DNA of 62,816 nt, from positions 1 to 62,816 of the forward strand of contig CAIOZU010000046.1 of NCBI GenBank assembly GCA_903862885.1, read 5' to 3'. This DNA is from an uncultured Pseudomonadota bacterium (GTDB taxonomy: Bacteria > Pseudomonadota > Gammaproteobacteria > Steroidobacterales > Steroidobacteraceae). The first letter of the stretch is position 1; each line of letters opens with the position of its first letter. This document shows positions 17,376 through 26,151 of this stretch, one piece after another. Position numbers and translations under genes: made by a program. The notes under the pieces were generated by a model, which was not told where the DNA came from, did no database searches, and saw only the letters and a program-made list of their open reading frames with translations.

Positions 17376-17455
17376 GTGACCGCAGTGGATGACTTAAACC
17401 ACGGGGACGCCCTTTTTGCTTGTTTTGTCCATTATTGTTTAGGAGTTTTGTCACG

Positions 17456-18760
17456 ATGAATAGATCCGATAAGCCCTCACTGCCGACCAGCGCACAGCTG
17501 ACCCAGATGTGGGCTACTCACCCACGGTGGCGCGGCATTACCCGTCCGTATAGCGCAGACGACGTCGTGCGCCTGCGCGGGACCATTCCCGTTGAGCACT
17601 CGATTGCGCGCATCACCTCTGAAAAGTTATGGGACTATGTGAATCACAAGCCCCTAGTCAATGCACTCGGTGCACTGACCGGCAATCAGGCGTTGCAGCA
17701 GGTGAAAGCGGGCTTGGATGCGATCTATCTGTCCGGCTGGCAAGTCGCGGGTGATGCGAATCGCTCAGGCCACATGTATCCTGACCAATCGCTGTACCCA
17801 GCCGATTCAGTCCCCGATGTCGTCAATCGGATAAATAACACGCTCAGACGCGCCGATGAGATCTCCCATGCGGAGGGGGATGATTCGACTGATTGGCTAA
17901 AGCCGATTGTTGCGGATGCTGAAGCAGGCTTTGGTGGGGTACTGAATGCCTTTGAGTTAATGAAGGGCATGATCGAGTCAGGTGCCGCCGGCGTTCACTT
18001 TGAGGATCAGCTGTCATCTGCTAAAAAATGCGGACATATGGGCGGCAAGGTACTGGTCCCCACCCAAGAGGCGATCCAGAAGTTGGTGGCCGCCCGCTTA
18101 GCAGCCGATGTGTGCAACGTACCCACTGTGCTGATCGCGCGTACCGACGCGGAATCCGCCACCCTCATCACCGCCGACGTCGACAGCCGCGATGTGCCCT
18201 TTATCGACCAAAAGAAAGGCCGCACCACCGAGGGCTTCTTCCACGTGCGTGCAGGCCTCGAACAAGCGATTGCTCGCGGACTGGCCTATGCCCCCTACGC
18301 TGACATGCTGTGGTGCGAAACCGGTCATCCAGATATTGAGGAAGCGCGTCAATTTGCGGATGCCATCCATCGGGTCTATCCAGGCAAACTACTGGCCTAC
18401 AACTGTTCACCCTCTTTTAACTGGAAGCGAAAGTTGGATGATGCCACGATCGCCAAATTCCAAGTCGAGTTGGCGGCCATGGGCTATAAGTTCCAGTTCA
18501 TCACCTTAGCCGGCTTCCACGCGCTCAATTACGCCATGTTCGATTTGGCGCACGGCTACAAAGATCGGCAGATGTCTGCGTATGTGGCCCTACAAGAGGC
18601 CGAGTTTGCCGCGGAAAGTCGCGGTTACACCGCCACCAAGCATCAGCGAGAGGTGGGCGCTGGTTATTTTGATCAGGTCACCCAGACGATCACGGCAGGG
18701 GCGTCATCATTAAGCGCCCTCGTGGGCAGCACGGAGGAGGAACAGTTTCACGCCCCTTGA
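17456..18760 (+). CDS. aceA: Isocitrate lyase
   Basis: The 434-residue enzyme splits isocitrate into succinate and glyoxylate, the first step of the glyoxylate shunt used for growth on acetate or fatty acids. The catalytic loop [18 protein letters not shown] and the metal-binding and substrate residues around [10 protein letters not shown] and HFEDQ are intact. The ATG at 17456 has AGGAG 10 bases upstream, and its start [14 protein letters not shown] fits the family. It follows aceK and is closed by a strong terminator. No malate synthase is present in the window. Confidence 0.97.
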   Translation: MNRSDKPSLPTSAQLTQMWATHPRWRGITRPYSADDVVRLRGTIPVEHSIARITSEKLWDYVNHKPLVNALGALTGNQALQQVKAGLDAIYLSGWQVAGDANRSGHMYPDQSLYPADSVPDVVNRINNTLRRADEISHAEGDDSTDWLKPIVADAEAGFGGVLNAFELMKGMIESGAAGVHFEDQLSSAKKCGHMGGKVLVPTQEAIQKLVAARLAADVCNVPTVLIARTDAESATLITADVDSRDVPFIDQKKGRTTEGFFHVRAGLEQAIARGLAYAPYADMLWCETGHPDIEEARQFADAIHRVYPGKLLAYNCSPSFNWKRKLDDATIAKFQVELAAMGYKFQFITLAGFHALNYAMFDLAHGYKDRQMSAYVALQEAEFAAESRGYTATKHQREVGAGYFDQVTQTITAGASSLSALVGSTEEEQFHAP

Positions 18761-18765
18761 TAAAC

Positions 18766-18802
18766 AAAGGGCGCCCCGGTTCATCACCGGGGCGCCCTTT
18801 TA
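18766..18802 (+). terminator. Rho-independent terminator of aceA
   Basis: A perfect 12-base stem (GGGCGCCCCGGT at 18769-18780 and its complement at 18786-18797) with a five-base loop is followed by TTTT. It lies directly after the aceA stop. Confidence 0.9.
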
Positions 18803-18837
18803 ATCACTGCAATCACAGCGCTTGATGTCAGCGCACC

Positions 18838-19869
18838 TCACACACGCTCGGCTGACTTTTCTTTGTCCATCAAGGTCTGCACCCGCCGCCTAAACCGCAG
18901 GGGCGCTGCATCCGTGGCAATATCAATATTCGGTGTCATCGATTCGTCAAAGCCCTGCTGGACTGCATTGAGCACTCGGCGATCCTCCTCAAACGCAAAG
19001 CGCACCCCGTTGGCCATCAGGGTCGACATATGTTCATCGTGCGGCAGCACATTGCGCATCTGAAACCAAAAATAACGCGTCTGCGTCGCATCCACTGGTG
19101 TCAGAAAATTATAAGAGTCCATCACAAAGGCCGCTGGATGTTGAGACGCGTCTGGACCACCGACACCCGCCGGCACCAAGACGGCCTTGATTAAGGCGTT
19201 ACTGGGATAGCGCACTTCATAATGCTGTAGCCGATCGCAGTGGCCCTTAAAGCCCAAGAAAGGCACATACAAGGGCGCGGGCTCAACCGAGCGCATCCAG
19301 CGAGACGCAATCACCCCTTGATCGCTCGCTTGTACCTCAATCGGCGTCGCTTCACAGGCTGTATTGCCAAAGGTGGTCAGATGCACCCAGGCCACATGCG
19401 AAGGATCAAGCAAATTATCAGTCATATACAGGTAATGACAGTTAACCGTCATCGCATCGCCGCGGGTAACACCCCACGAGGGATCGCCCCAGTGCTCGAC
19501 CTCGAAGATCTCGGATTCATTCACGAGCTCTGCAGGCCCCATCCAGATCCACAGCAAGCCATAGCGTGCCACCACCGGGTAGCTGCGAACACGAGCACCC
19601 TTAGGAATGCGATCGGCACACGGCATATGCACGCAGGCACCCGAGCGATCGTAGCGAAGACCGTGGTAGCCGCACATGACGTGATCGCCCTGAATGCTGC
19701 CCATGGATAAGGGCAGCTTTCGGTGCGCACACGCATCCTCAAGTGCCACAGGATTCCCATTGGTCTGTCGATAGAGCACCACCCGCTCATTTAACAGTTT
19801 CACCGGCAGCAACTGATCGGTTAACTCAGCATCCAGTGCCGCCACATACCACGCATTTCGCACAAACAT
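18838..19869 (-). CDS. Rieske non-haem iron oxygenase, VanA-like oxygenase subunit
   Basis: The 343-residue protein starts MFVRNAWYVAALDAEL, typical of vanillate O-demethylase-like (VanA) oxygenases. The Rieske cluster ligands are Cys47, His49, Cys66 and His69 (CAHR...CGYHG). A mononuclear iron site follows with DNLLDPSHVAWVH. Enzymes of this group remove O- or N-methyl groups or hydroxylate aromatic acids, using a separate reductase that is not encoded here. The frame is open to 19989, but the ATG at 19867-19869 has AAAGGTG upstream. It is the last gene of the operon TonB receptor - lyase-like - Rieske - Rieske, 31 bases after the previous stop. Confidence 0.9.
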   Translation of the reverse strand: MFVRNAWYVAALDAELTDQLLPVKLLNERVVLYRQTNGNPVALEDACAHRKLPLSMGSIQGDHVMCGYHGLRYDRSGACVHMPCADRIPKGARVRSYPVVARYGLLWIWMGPAELVNESEIFEVEHWGDPSWGVTRGDAMTVNCHYLYMTDNLLDPSHVAWVHLTTFGNTACEATPIEVQASDQGVIASRWMRSVEPAPLYVPFLGFKGHCDRLQHYEVRYPSNALIKAVLVPAGVGGPDASQHPAAFVMDSYNFLTPVDATQTRYFWFQMRNVLPHDEHMSTLMANGVRFAFEEDRRVLNAVQQGFDESMTPNIDIATDAAPLRFRRRVQTLMDKEKSAERV

Positions 19870-19900
19870 AGCTGACACCTTTAATACCAACCGCCGTGGC

Positions 19901-21034
19901 TCATTCCGTACCGAGCGCGCGACTGATGTACTGCCAAAAATCCCAGATGGTTCCCTCAAACGCATCAGGCGCCAAGGGTCCCGGCACATAGTGACGGCTG
20001 TGCAGTCCGATATGCAGTCGCTCTAATTGCATCCGATCTTCTGCGCTGAATTTCTTACAAAACTCGACATAATCTTTAACTACCGGCGACTGCGGGTCAG
20101 CCGTCATACCCGTCACACCCCAACGGATTCCGACCGTTCCCGTCGTCAGCGGGCGCAGACACATGTACAAGGTAAAGTGCGGACAAAAACCGACGACAAA
20201 ACTCGGGTAGACACAATAAAACACATCCGATCTCTGCTCTTGACGGGTGAGATCCCCACTAAAAGGACCCCGCTCGGGACAATCCGGATGGAAATTGGAT
20301 CGATAACCGGTAAACGCAGGACCGTCCGACAGTTTTTCGCATAAGGCGGTGGGTGTGACCGCATGTAAGGTGGTCGCATGCAAGGGACTTAAGTGGTAAC
20401 CCTCCATGAAGTTCTCGACAAGACTCTTCCAGTTCGTATTCCACACCTCGTCCGCGCAAAACACATGATGCTGCTGCTCGGGATGGTAATTACGAATATG
20501 TGGTATCGCGGCGGCGAGCGTCGGCGCCAATGGTGCGGCTTGCCCATCCAAGTTCACAAACAGATAGCCGTACCACCGCTCTGAGGCCAGGGTGGTCAGG
20601 GCACAGTCTTTCTTTTTAAAGACCTCGCTCTCCACCATCAAGGGTGCGGCCAGCAAGCGACCATCTAAGCCGTAGCTCCACGCGTGATAACTACACACAA
20701 AGCGACTGGCATTCCCAGCGCCCTGCGCCACCGGACTGCCGCGGTGACGACAGACGTTAGAAAACACCCGGATATCACCATCCGCCGATCGCACCACCAA
20801 CAAGGGCTCACCGACCAACTCCGTTGTAAAGTAATCACCCGCCGCGGGCACTTCTCCTTCATGACCAATGCAGATCCACTGGGTACGAAATAACCGGTCG
20901 CGTTCTAGAGCGGCAAAGTCGGGCGAGGTATAAAACTCACCGGACATGGCCCGCGCTTGACTGCGCGCCTGACCTTTAACCGCGGCGAGGCGGGCTAACA
21001 ACTCAGACAGACGGGACGGGGCTTGGCTAGTCAT
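19901..21034 (-). CDS. Rieske dioxygenase alpha subunit, glycine-betaine/carnitine oxygenase-like
   Basis: This 377-residue protein has Rieske ligands Cys95, His97, Cys114 and His117 (CRHRGS...CSYHAWSYG) and a mononuclear iron site in ENFMEGYHLSPLHA with His214 and His219. The ENxxExYHxxxxH form is common in oxygenases acting on quaternary amines such as glycine betaine, stachydrine or carnitine, but also in other ring-hydroxylating enzymes, so the substrate is uncertain. Its ATG at 21032-21034 lies 8 bases inside the lyase-like gene (the sequence ATGACTAG), so the two are translationally coupled. The longer frame to 21262 is a shadow. A reductase partner is not nearby. Confidence 0.88.
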   Translation of the reverse strand: MTSQAPSRLSELLARLAAVKGQARSQARAMSGEFYTSPDFAALERDRLFRTQWICIGHEGEVPAAGDYFTTELVGEPLLVVRSADGDIRVFSNVCRHRGSPVAQGAGNASRFVCSYHAWSYGLDGRLLAAPLMVESEVFKKKDCALTTLASERWYGYLFVNLDGQAAPLAPTLAAAIPHIRNYHPEQQHHVFCADEVWNTNWKSLVENFMEGYHLSPLHATTLHAVTPTALCEKLSDGPAFTGYRSNFHPDCPERGPFSGDLTRQEQRSDVFYCVYPSFVVGFCPHFTLYMCLRPLTTGTVGIRWGVTGMTADPQSPVVKDYVEFCKKFSAEDRMQLERLHIGLHSRHYVPGPLAPDAFEGTIWDFWQYISRALGTE

Positions 21035-22526
21035 GGCCGGCGTCCAATAAACGATCAATAAAGCCGTGCTCCCGTACCGCTGACACAATGGCTCGCATGT
21101 TGAAAACGCGAGTCCCCTCTTCACCAATAGGCAACAGCGGCCGAAGCGTCGCATAGACGTGCCGCGGCCCCTCACCCAAATCGCTTGCGGCAATATCCCG
21201 TCGCGCGATAGCCCACACACCGATCGCCATCTCAAGCGCCACCATCTCCCACGCCAACTCAATCACCCGCTTGGTTTGCGTGACCGATAAGGGCAGCAGG
21301 CTGGTCACATCCTCCACGCTGTCTGCGGTATGCCCAATATAGTGAAGCAGCACCGGACCTGCGGCGGCAAGCAACGAGCCCATGCGTGCAGAACCGATGT
21401 AATTCAGATTCAGGGACAACACCCCGCCATCTGCAGCCCCATCGGCAGCCAGCCCCACCGGCAGTCCGGTAAAGGGGGGCGACTGCAGTTTGAGCGCACG
21501 CTCCATACTTTGAATGGATACTTTAGCGAGGATTTGTCGCAAGGCATCCATCGACACTGCCGGCAGCAACGACACCATGCTTGATGAAGTAAAGAGTTCA
21601 CCGCTGGCTAAATCCACCAGCGGGTTATCAGCCGAGGCGTTGATTTCCCCCTCAAATTGCTTCTCAGTCCAACTCAGCACATCGAACGCCGCACCATGGA
21701 TCTGCGTGATGCTGCGAAAACTGAGAGGGTCTTGTAAGAACCTCGCCTGGTCAGGCTGGTGCAAGCGACTACCAACCAGTGCTTTCGCTAAATTCTTACG
21801 GGAGCGCGCTTGCCCTTCACCATCGTGGCCGGCCGCTGCCTGTGCGTGCGCTCGAAGCCCGCCTCGAATACCCTCAAGCGCAGTCGCCGCAGCAAGTTCA
21901 AAGCCCCGCAGCAAGCGATCCACCTCCACCAATACCAGTGCGCCCGCACCCAAGCCAAAGGCATTGCAATCAATGAGAGAGACCGACTCCTTAGGCGCCA
22001 GATCAAAGCGATCAGCGAAGATCGGCGGCTTCTCATCCAGAGAAAGACCGAGCAGTGCCAAACTTAACTGCGATAAGGGCGTGAGATCGGCCGTACCGTA
22101 GGAGGTGTCATCACGCACCGTCGGCATCTGTGGAGAGGCATAAAGCGCAAGCAAGCGTCGTACCAATTCAGGCCGTACGCCCGTATTCCCTCGGGCCATA
22201 TTATTGATAAGAACCACCAAGCAAGCACGCACCGTACGATCCGAGGCCGCAGGGCCCGGAAAATCGGTAGACTCACTGATGATCATGCGATTACTGAAGT
22301 CGGCTAGATGAGCGTCAGCGACTTCCACATCTTTTTGCGAACCAATACCCGTGTTGGCTCCATAGATGGTGGCGCCGGCGGCTAACTGTCGCTCGACAAT
22401 GGCACGCGAAGCCGCTACCCGTGCCCACGCCGTTGGCGTCAAGTCAACTGCCCCACAGCGACCTGCCAGGTCGGTCACTTGACCGACTGACAAGCCACTG
22501 CCATCAAAGGTGTAAATCACGGACAT
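21027..22526 (-). CDS. Aromatic ammonia-lyase family protein lacking the MIO triad
   Basis: The 499-residue protein has the overall histidine/phenylalanine ammonia-lyase fold signature: YGANTGIGS at 55-63, DLTPLSQLSLALLG near 147, and SADNPLVD at 298-305. Yet the Ala-Ser-Gly triad that cyclises into the MIO cofactor is replaced by Gly-Thr-Ala (144-146), the Tyr of the QDxYSxR motif is Leu268 (QDPLSFR), and the usual LLNG is LIDC. It therefore probably does not use standard MIO chemistry. MIO-independent relatives such as ergothionase remove trimethylamine from a betaine. Whether this protein does something similar is inference. It is the second gene of the operon, 13 bases after the TonB receptor. 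Confidence 0.85.
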   Translation of the reverse strand: MSVIYTFDGSGLSVGQVTDLAGRCGAVDLTPTAWARVAASRAIVERQLAAGATIYGANTGIGSQKDVEVADAHLADFSNRMIISESTDFPGPAASDRTVRACLVVLINNMARGNTGVRPELVRRLLALYASPQMPTVRDDTSYGTADLTPLSQLSLALLGLSLDEKPPIFADRFDLAPKESVSLIDCNAFGLGAGALVLVEVDRLLRGFELAAATALEGIRGGLRAHAQAAAGHDGEGQARSRKNLAKALVGSRLHQPDQARFLQDPLSFRSITQIHGAAFDVLSWTEKQFEGEINASADNPLVDLASGELFTSSSMVSLLPAVSMDALRQILAKVSIQSMERALKLQSPPFTGLPVGLAADGAADGGVLSLNLNYIGSARMGSLLAAAGPVLLHYIGHTADSVEDVTSLLPLSVTQTKRVIELAWEMVALEMAIGVWAIARRDIAASDLGEGPRHVYATLRPLLPIGEEGTRVFNMRAIVSAVREHGFIDRLLDAGHD

Positions 22527-22539
22527 ACGACACCATGCC

Positions 22540-25026
22540 TTAGAACTTGTAACCGATCCGCAAGTTCACAGTCCGCGGACGATTTGGGGTCACTAGGTGC
22601 ACCGTCGTGAACCCATTATTTACGTACAACTGGGCGCGCTTATCGGTCAGATTCTGACCCGCCAGTTCGACACTCCAAGCGCCCTGCTTAACGCCCACGG
22701 ACGCATCATACAGCGTGTAAGGCTCTTGATTCTGGCGTGGCGACTCAAAATTACCCACGTTGATGACCGATGACCACGAATGCGCTGTGTGCGTGGCTCC
22801 GACTTGTAGGTAGGCATTGACGGCACCCACCGGTATTTCATAGCGCGCACGCACATTCCCCTGAAAGGGCGGGCTTTGCGCGAGTGTGCTGCCCACACCG
22901 TCAGTGGGAAACAAAGCCACCGGCACGGTGACCGGTGGATCACCGACTTGACCCAGAATGCTCGGTGAATTCTGTTGGGAACTGCTATTCCATGCAAAAG
23001 AAGACATCAATGTGAGATGCTCGGTCGCATTAAAAATCAGATTGCCTTCCATGCCGCGCACCCGGTAATTGGGTCCATTCGCGACAAAGGTTTGAAAGCC
23101 ATACACGGCGGGTTCAAATATAGACAACTGCACACTTGACCAGTCCTCTTGGTAAATGGCGCCGTCGAACTGTAAGTGATTATTCAGCCAACTGGTCTTC
23201 CAGCCGATTTCTTTGTTTTTCAAAGTGTCCGGCGCGTAGTAAAGCGGGAGCTTAAAGTTGGTGTTAGCGAGTGGCGAGTAGCTCGGCAAGAACCCTTGAC
23301 CACGATTAAAGCCACCGGCTCTGAATCCCTCTGAGTAGGTGGCATAGACCATGACACCCTCCATGGCTTTCCAGCTCAAGTTAAACTTGTTTTTGTGACC
23401 GGTGAAGGTTTTATGCAAGTGCTCAGCATCCAAGTTATGGCCGTCTGGGCATTGCCCCGTTGGCACGCCACGACAGTAATATGCCGAATTAGACGACCCC
23501 AGTTCATAGGTATTAATACTGTAGAGACGCGTCCCCACGGTCAAAGTGACCTGCTTAGGTAATAACTCGTAACTGACCTCACCAAACGCCGCTTTCTGCT
23601 TATATCCGCGTGTGATGTCATCAAAAAAGGTCACCCCGGCCGGTCGAATTGAAGGATCGATGGCGGTACTGCCGGCTGCGGGCGCCTGACCAAAGAATCC
23701 CGCATCGGCCGTCGTGTACTGCCAGTTGGTGACATCCTCAATTTTATAATCTTCGTAGAACAGCCCACCGATCGCGCGTAGCCGCTTATCATCTGGCGTA
23801 CTCACCCGCACTTCATGCGACTGGTGGGTATTGCGCTCGATGTCATACCACACGGAACTTGGCGAGTAACAGTTGTCAGCCCCGGTGGTGGTGCCGGTAT
23901 AAAGACTGGGCCCGTTACACTGATAAGCGGTTCCGTTAATACCCCGTGAGTACGATGTGTAATCTTGCTGCTCATTGACACGGTGATCCAAAAATCCACC
24001 GGTGTACACCACCTTTAAATCACCGATGTGGCCATTGATGGTGAGCGCCGTGTCTTCGAATTTGTCTTTATTGAACGACGGGTTGTATTCCTGCACATTT
24101 AAATCGCCCAATACGGGCGCGTAGGCGTAGGATCCTTCGGCATTAATCTTCTGGTAACTTTGCTGAATCAACACATCCCACGCATCATTGATTTTATACA
24201 GAGCGGATAGACGAACTCCCTTATATTCGCTGGGGTTATACGCTTTGTTAACCAACGATTTATTTGAGAGCGTCTGACTATTAGCCGGCACGACGCCACC
24301 AAAATAATACTGAACACCCGGATCACTCGGTAAGCGCTCAAAGGTGCCCGGGATATTGTGGATATAGCCACCGCGCTTGTCGTCATAGACCACCGCACGA
24401 ACGGCTAAAGCGCCCGCTATCACGGGTAGATTCAACGTGCCCTCAACGCTGTGGCTGGGATCGCCATGTGCGGTCGTTGAGGTACTGACATTCACTGCCC
24501 CCTCTATGGTGTCGAGCTTGGGCTTATTGGTGATGTAACGAATCGCACCCGCCTGAGCACCCGATCCATACAAAGTGCCCTGTGGGCCTTCGAGTACTTC
24601 GATGCGCTCAATATCGGCTGCATACACATCGAGGTTGCGACTCGGCAACTGAGCGGACTGGTCATCTAAGTAGACCGCCACGTTGGGGAAGTTATTGATT
24701 CCTCCACCGCCTTGTGCGCCACCCTGGGTGGTTGACAGACCGCGCATGTAAATCTCATTGATGCCAGGACCCTTGCTGGCACTGCTCACGTTGGGCAGAT
24801 ACTTCACATAATCGTCAAAGGTCTGCACGTTGAGCTGCGAGAGTGTTTCACCGGTGAGCGCCGTGATGGCAATGGGCACATCCTGCAAATTTTCAGCGCG
24901 ACGCGTGGCCGAGACCACGATCTCCTCAATGGCGCCGCTGGCATCAGCGGCCAGGACGCCTTGGGCATACGGCGCGCTCAGTACGGTCGCGATGACATAA
25001 GAGAGTCTTGAATAGCGGCGCATCAT
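22540..25026 (-). CDS. TonB-dependent outer-membrane receptor
   Basis: The 828-residue protein has a signal peptide, an N-terminal plug domain (IEEIVVSATRRAENLQDVPIA at 32-52, RIEVLEGPQGTLYGSGAQAG near 140) and a long beta-barrel that ends in NLRIGYKF with a terminal Phe, all typical of TonB receptors of the iron-complex outer-membrane class used for catabolic substrates in environmental bacteria. AAGGGG precedes the ATG. It is the first gene of the operon with the lyase-like protein and the two Rieske oxygenases, so it probably imports the substrate they process. The substrate is unknown. Confidence 0.95.
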   Translation of the reverse strand: MMRRYSRLSYVIATVLSAPYAQGVLAADASGAIEEIVVSATRRAENLQDVPIAITALTGETLSQLNVQTFDDYVKYLPNVSSASKGPGINEIYMRGLSTTQGGAQGGGGINNFPNVAVYLDDQSAQLPSRNLDVYAADIERIEVLEGPQGTLYGSGAQAGAIRYITNKPKLDTIEGAVNVSTSTTAHGDPSHSVEGTLNLPVIAGALAVRAVVYDDKRGGYIHNIPGTFERLPSDPGVQYYFGGVVPANSQTLSNKSLVNKAYNPSEYKGVRLSALYKINDAWDVLIQQSYQKINAEGSYAYAPVLGDLNVQEYNPSFNKDKFEDTALTINGHIGDLKVVYTGGFLDHRVNEQQDYTSYSRGINGTAYQCNGPSLYTGTTTGADNCYSPSSVWYDIERNTHQSHEVRVSTPDDKRLRAIGGLFYEDYKIEDVTNWQYTTADAGFFGQAPAAGSTAIDPSIRPAGVTFFDDITRGYKQKAAFGEVSYELLPKQVTLTVGTRLYSINTYELGSSNSAYYCRGVPTGQCPDGHNLDAEHLHKTFTGHKNKFNLSWKAMEGVMVYATYSEGFRAGGFNRGQGFLPSYSPLANTNFKLPLYYAPDTLKNKEIGWKTSWLNNHLQFDGAIYQEDWSSVQLSIFEPAVYGFQTFVANGPNYRVRGMEGNLIFNATEHLTLMSSFAWNSSSQQNSPSILGQVGDPPVTVPVALFPTDGVGSTLAQSPPFQGNVRARYEIPVGAVNAYLQVGATHTAHSWSSVINVGNFESPRQNQEPYTLYDASVGVKQGAWSVELAGQNLTDKRAQLYVNNGFTTVHLVTPNRPRTVNLRIGYKF

Positions 25027-25126
25027 CTATCCCCTTGTTTTAAATCAGAATTATTACCAATAGTCGAAAATCTCATTGACCCTCAGTCTACGTCGCGGGC
25101 TGACCCTCGTCTTACAAGTCATTCTG

Positions 25127-25134
25127 TCATATGA
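25127..25134. promoter_or_regulatory. Palindrome in the divergent LysR/TonB promoter region
   Basis: The 167-base gap between the TonB receptor and the LysR gene contains TCATATGA, a perfect palindrome, inside a stretch flanked by ATTCTG and TTAAG. LysR regulators commonly bind an interrupted T-N11-A palindrome in such gaps. The palindrome is short, so this is only a candidate. Confidence 0.2.
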
Positions 25135-25193
25135 TTAAGTTTTGCTAAACTCACAGTCGCCTAGCCCACCGACCTACTGTGCAGCACCACCGG

Positions 25194-26111
25194 ATGAATC
25201 CCTTACCCCCCTTAGCAGCCCTTCGCGCCTTCGAAGCGGTCGGTCGCGCCGGCAGTGTCCGAGAGGCCGCCGCAGAGCTCGCGGTCTCTGCGGGCGCCAT
25301 CACACAGCACATCCATACGCTCGAACGCCATTTGGATCGCCGCTTGGTACAACGCAGCGGTCGAGGCATCGAACTCACCGCACTGGGCAAAATTTATTTA
25401 TCGCATCTCAGCAAAGGCTTCAGTGAACTGCACAAAGCGCAGGAAGCGATCGACAGCGAGAAGCGCTCTAACCACCTCGTTATCAGCACCTTCCCCTCCC
25501 TGGCGAGCAAGTGGCTAGCACCGCTGTTATTTATTTGGAGAAATCAAAACCCACACAGCAGTGTCATGATCAGTGGCGTTCACCCCGAACCCCAACTGGA
25601 TGAAGCGGAAGCCGACTTTCGTGTGTCTTATGGGGAACGACATCGCTACCACCGTCGCTACACCCACCTGTTCACGGACCGCGTCATCGTGGTGGCCAGT
25701 CCCAGCCTCTTGGCGCGCACCGGCCCCCTCCTGACGCCAGCCCACCTACTGACACAGCCCCTTTTATGGGTGGATTGGGGCAACGAATATCTGGCACTGC
25801 CCTCCTGGCAAGATTGGTTCGCTAAAGCCGACGTCGCCTGCAAAACTCTGCACCCGGATTTAGTCTTCTCATTTCCAGCCGCGGCGGTCGATGCCGCCAT
25901 CGAAGGACAAGGCATTGCACTGGTGCAGTATTCTCTGGCGACTAGCGCCTTGGCCTTAGGCTCTCTGGTGCGCGTTCTGCCCCTTGAAATACCGCTCGCA
26001 GAAGCGCACTTTCTGGCGTGGAGCAGCTCCGCGTTAGAGAAACCCTTGGGCGCTGCTTTTCAAACTTGGATCATTAACGAGGCCCGACGCTTTGATACGC
26101 CACTGTACTGA
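25194..26111 (+). CDS. LysR-family transcriptional regulator (GcvA-like)
   Basis: The 305-residue protein has the LysR helix-turn-helix at the N-terminus (LAALRAFEAVGRAGSVREAA, then ELAVSAGAITQHIHTLE) and a substrate-binding domain behind it. The pattern LRAFEAVGR...VSAGAITQHI is closest to the GcvA/TrpI subgroup. A GTG at 25179 gives a longer form, but the ATG at 25194 starts at the normal family position. It is divergent from the TonB-lyase-Rieske operon and is the obvious candidate regulator, with the substrate or a product as ligand. Confidence 0.92.
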   Translation: MNPLPPLAALRAFEAVGRAGSVREAAAELAVSAGAITQHIHTLERHLDRRLVQRSGRGIELTALGKIYLSHLSKGFSELHKAQEAIDSEKRSNHLVISTFPSLASKWLAPLLFIWRNQNPHSSVMISGVHPEPQLDEAEADFRVSYGERHRYHRRYTHLFTDRVIVVASPSLLARTGPLLTPAHLLTQPLLWVDWGNEYLALPSWQDWFAKADVACKTLHPDLVFSFPAAAVDAAIEGQGIALVQYSLATSALALGSLVRVLPLEIPLAEAHFLAWSSSALEKPLGAAFQTWIINEARRFDTPLY

Positions 26112-26151
26112 CTCACTCACCCTCGGCCGCCGGGTTGCTGCGTTCCTCGCG

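Noticed and set aside
21514-22101. 195-residue plus-strand frame inside the lyase-like gene
   Set aside because: It is antisense to a clear coding frame and has a Ser/Pro/Ala-rich composition typical of a shadow.
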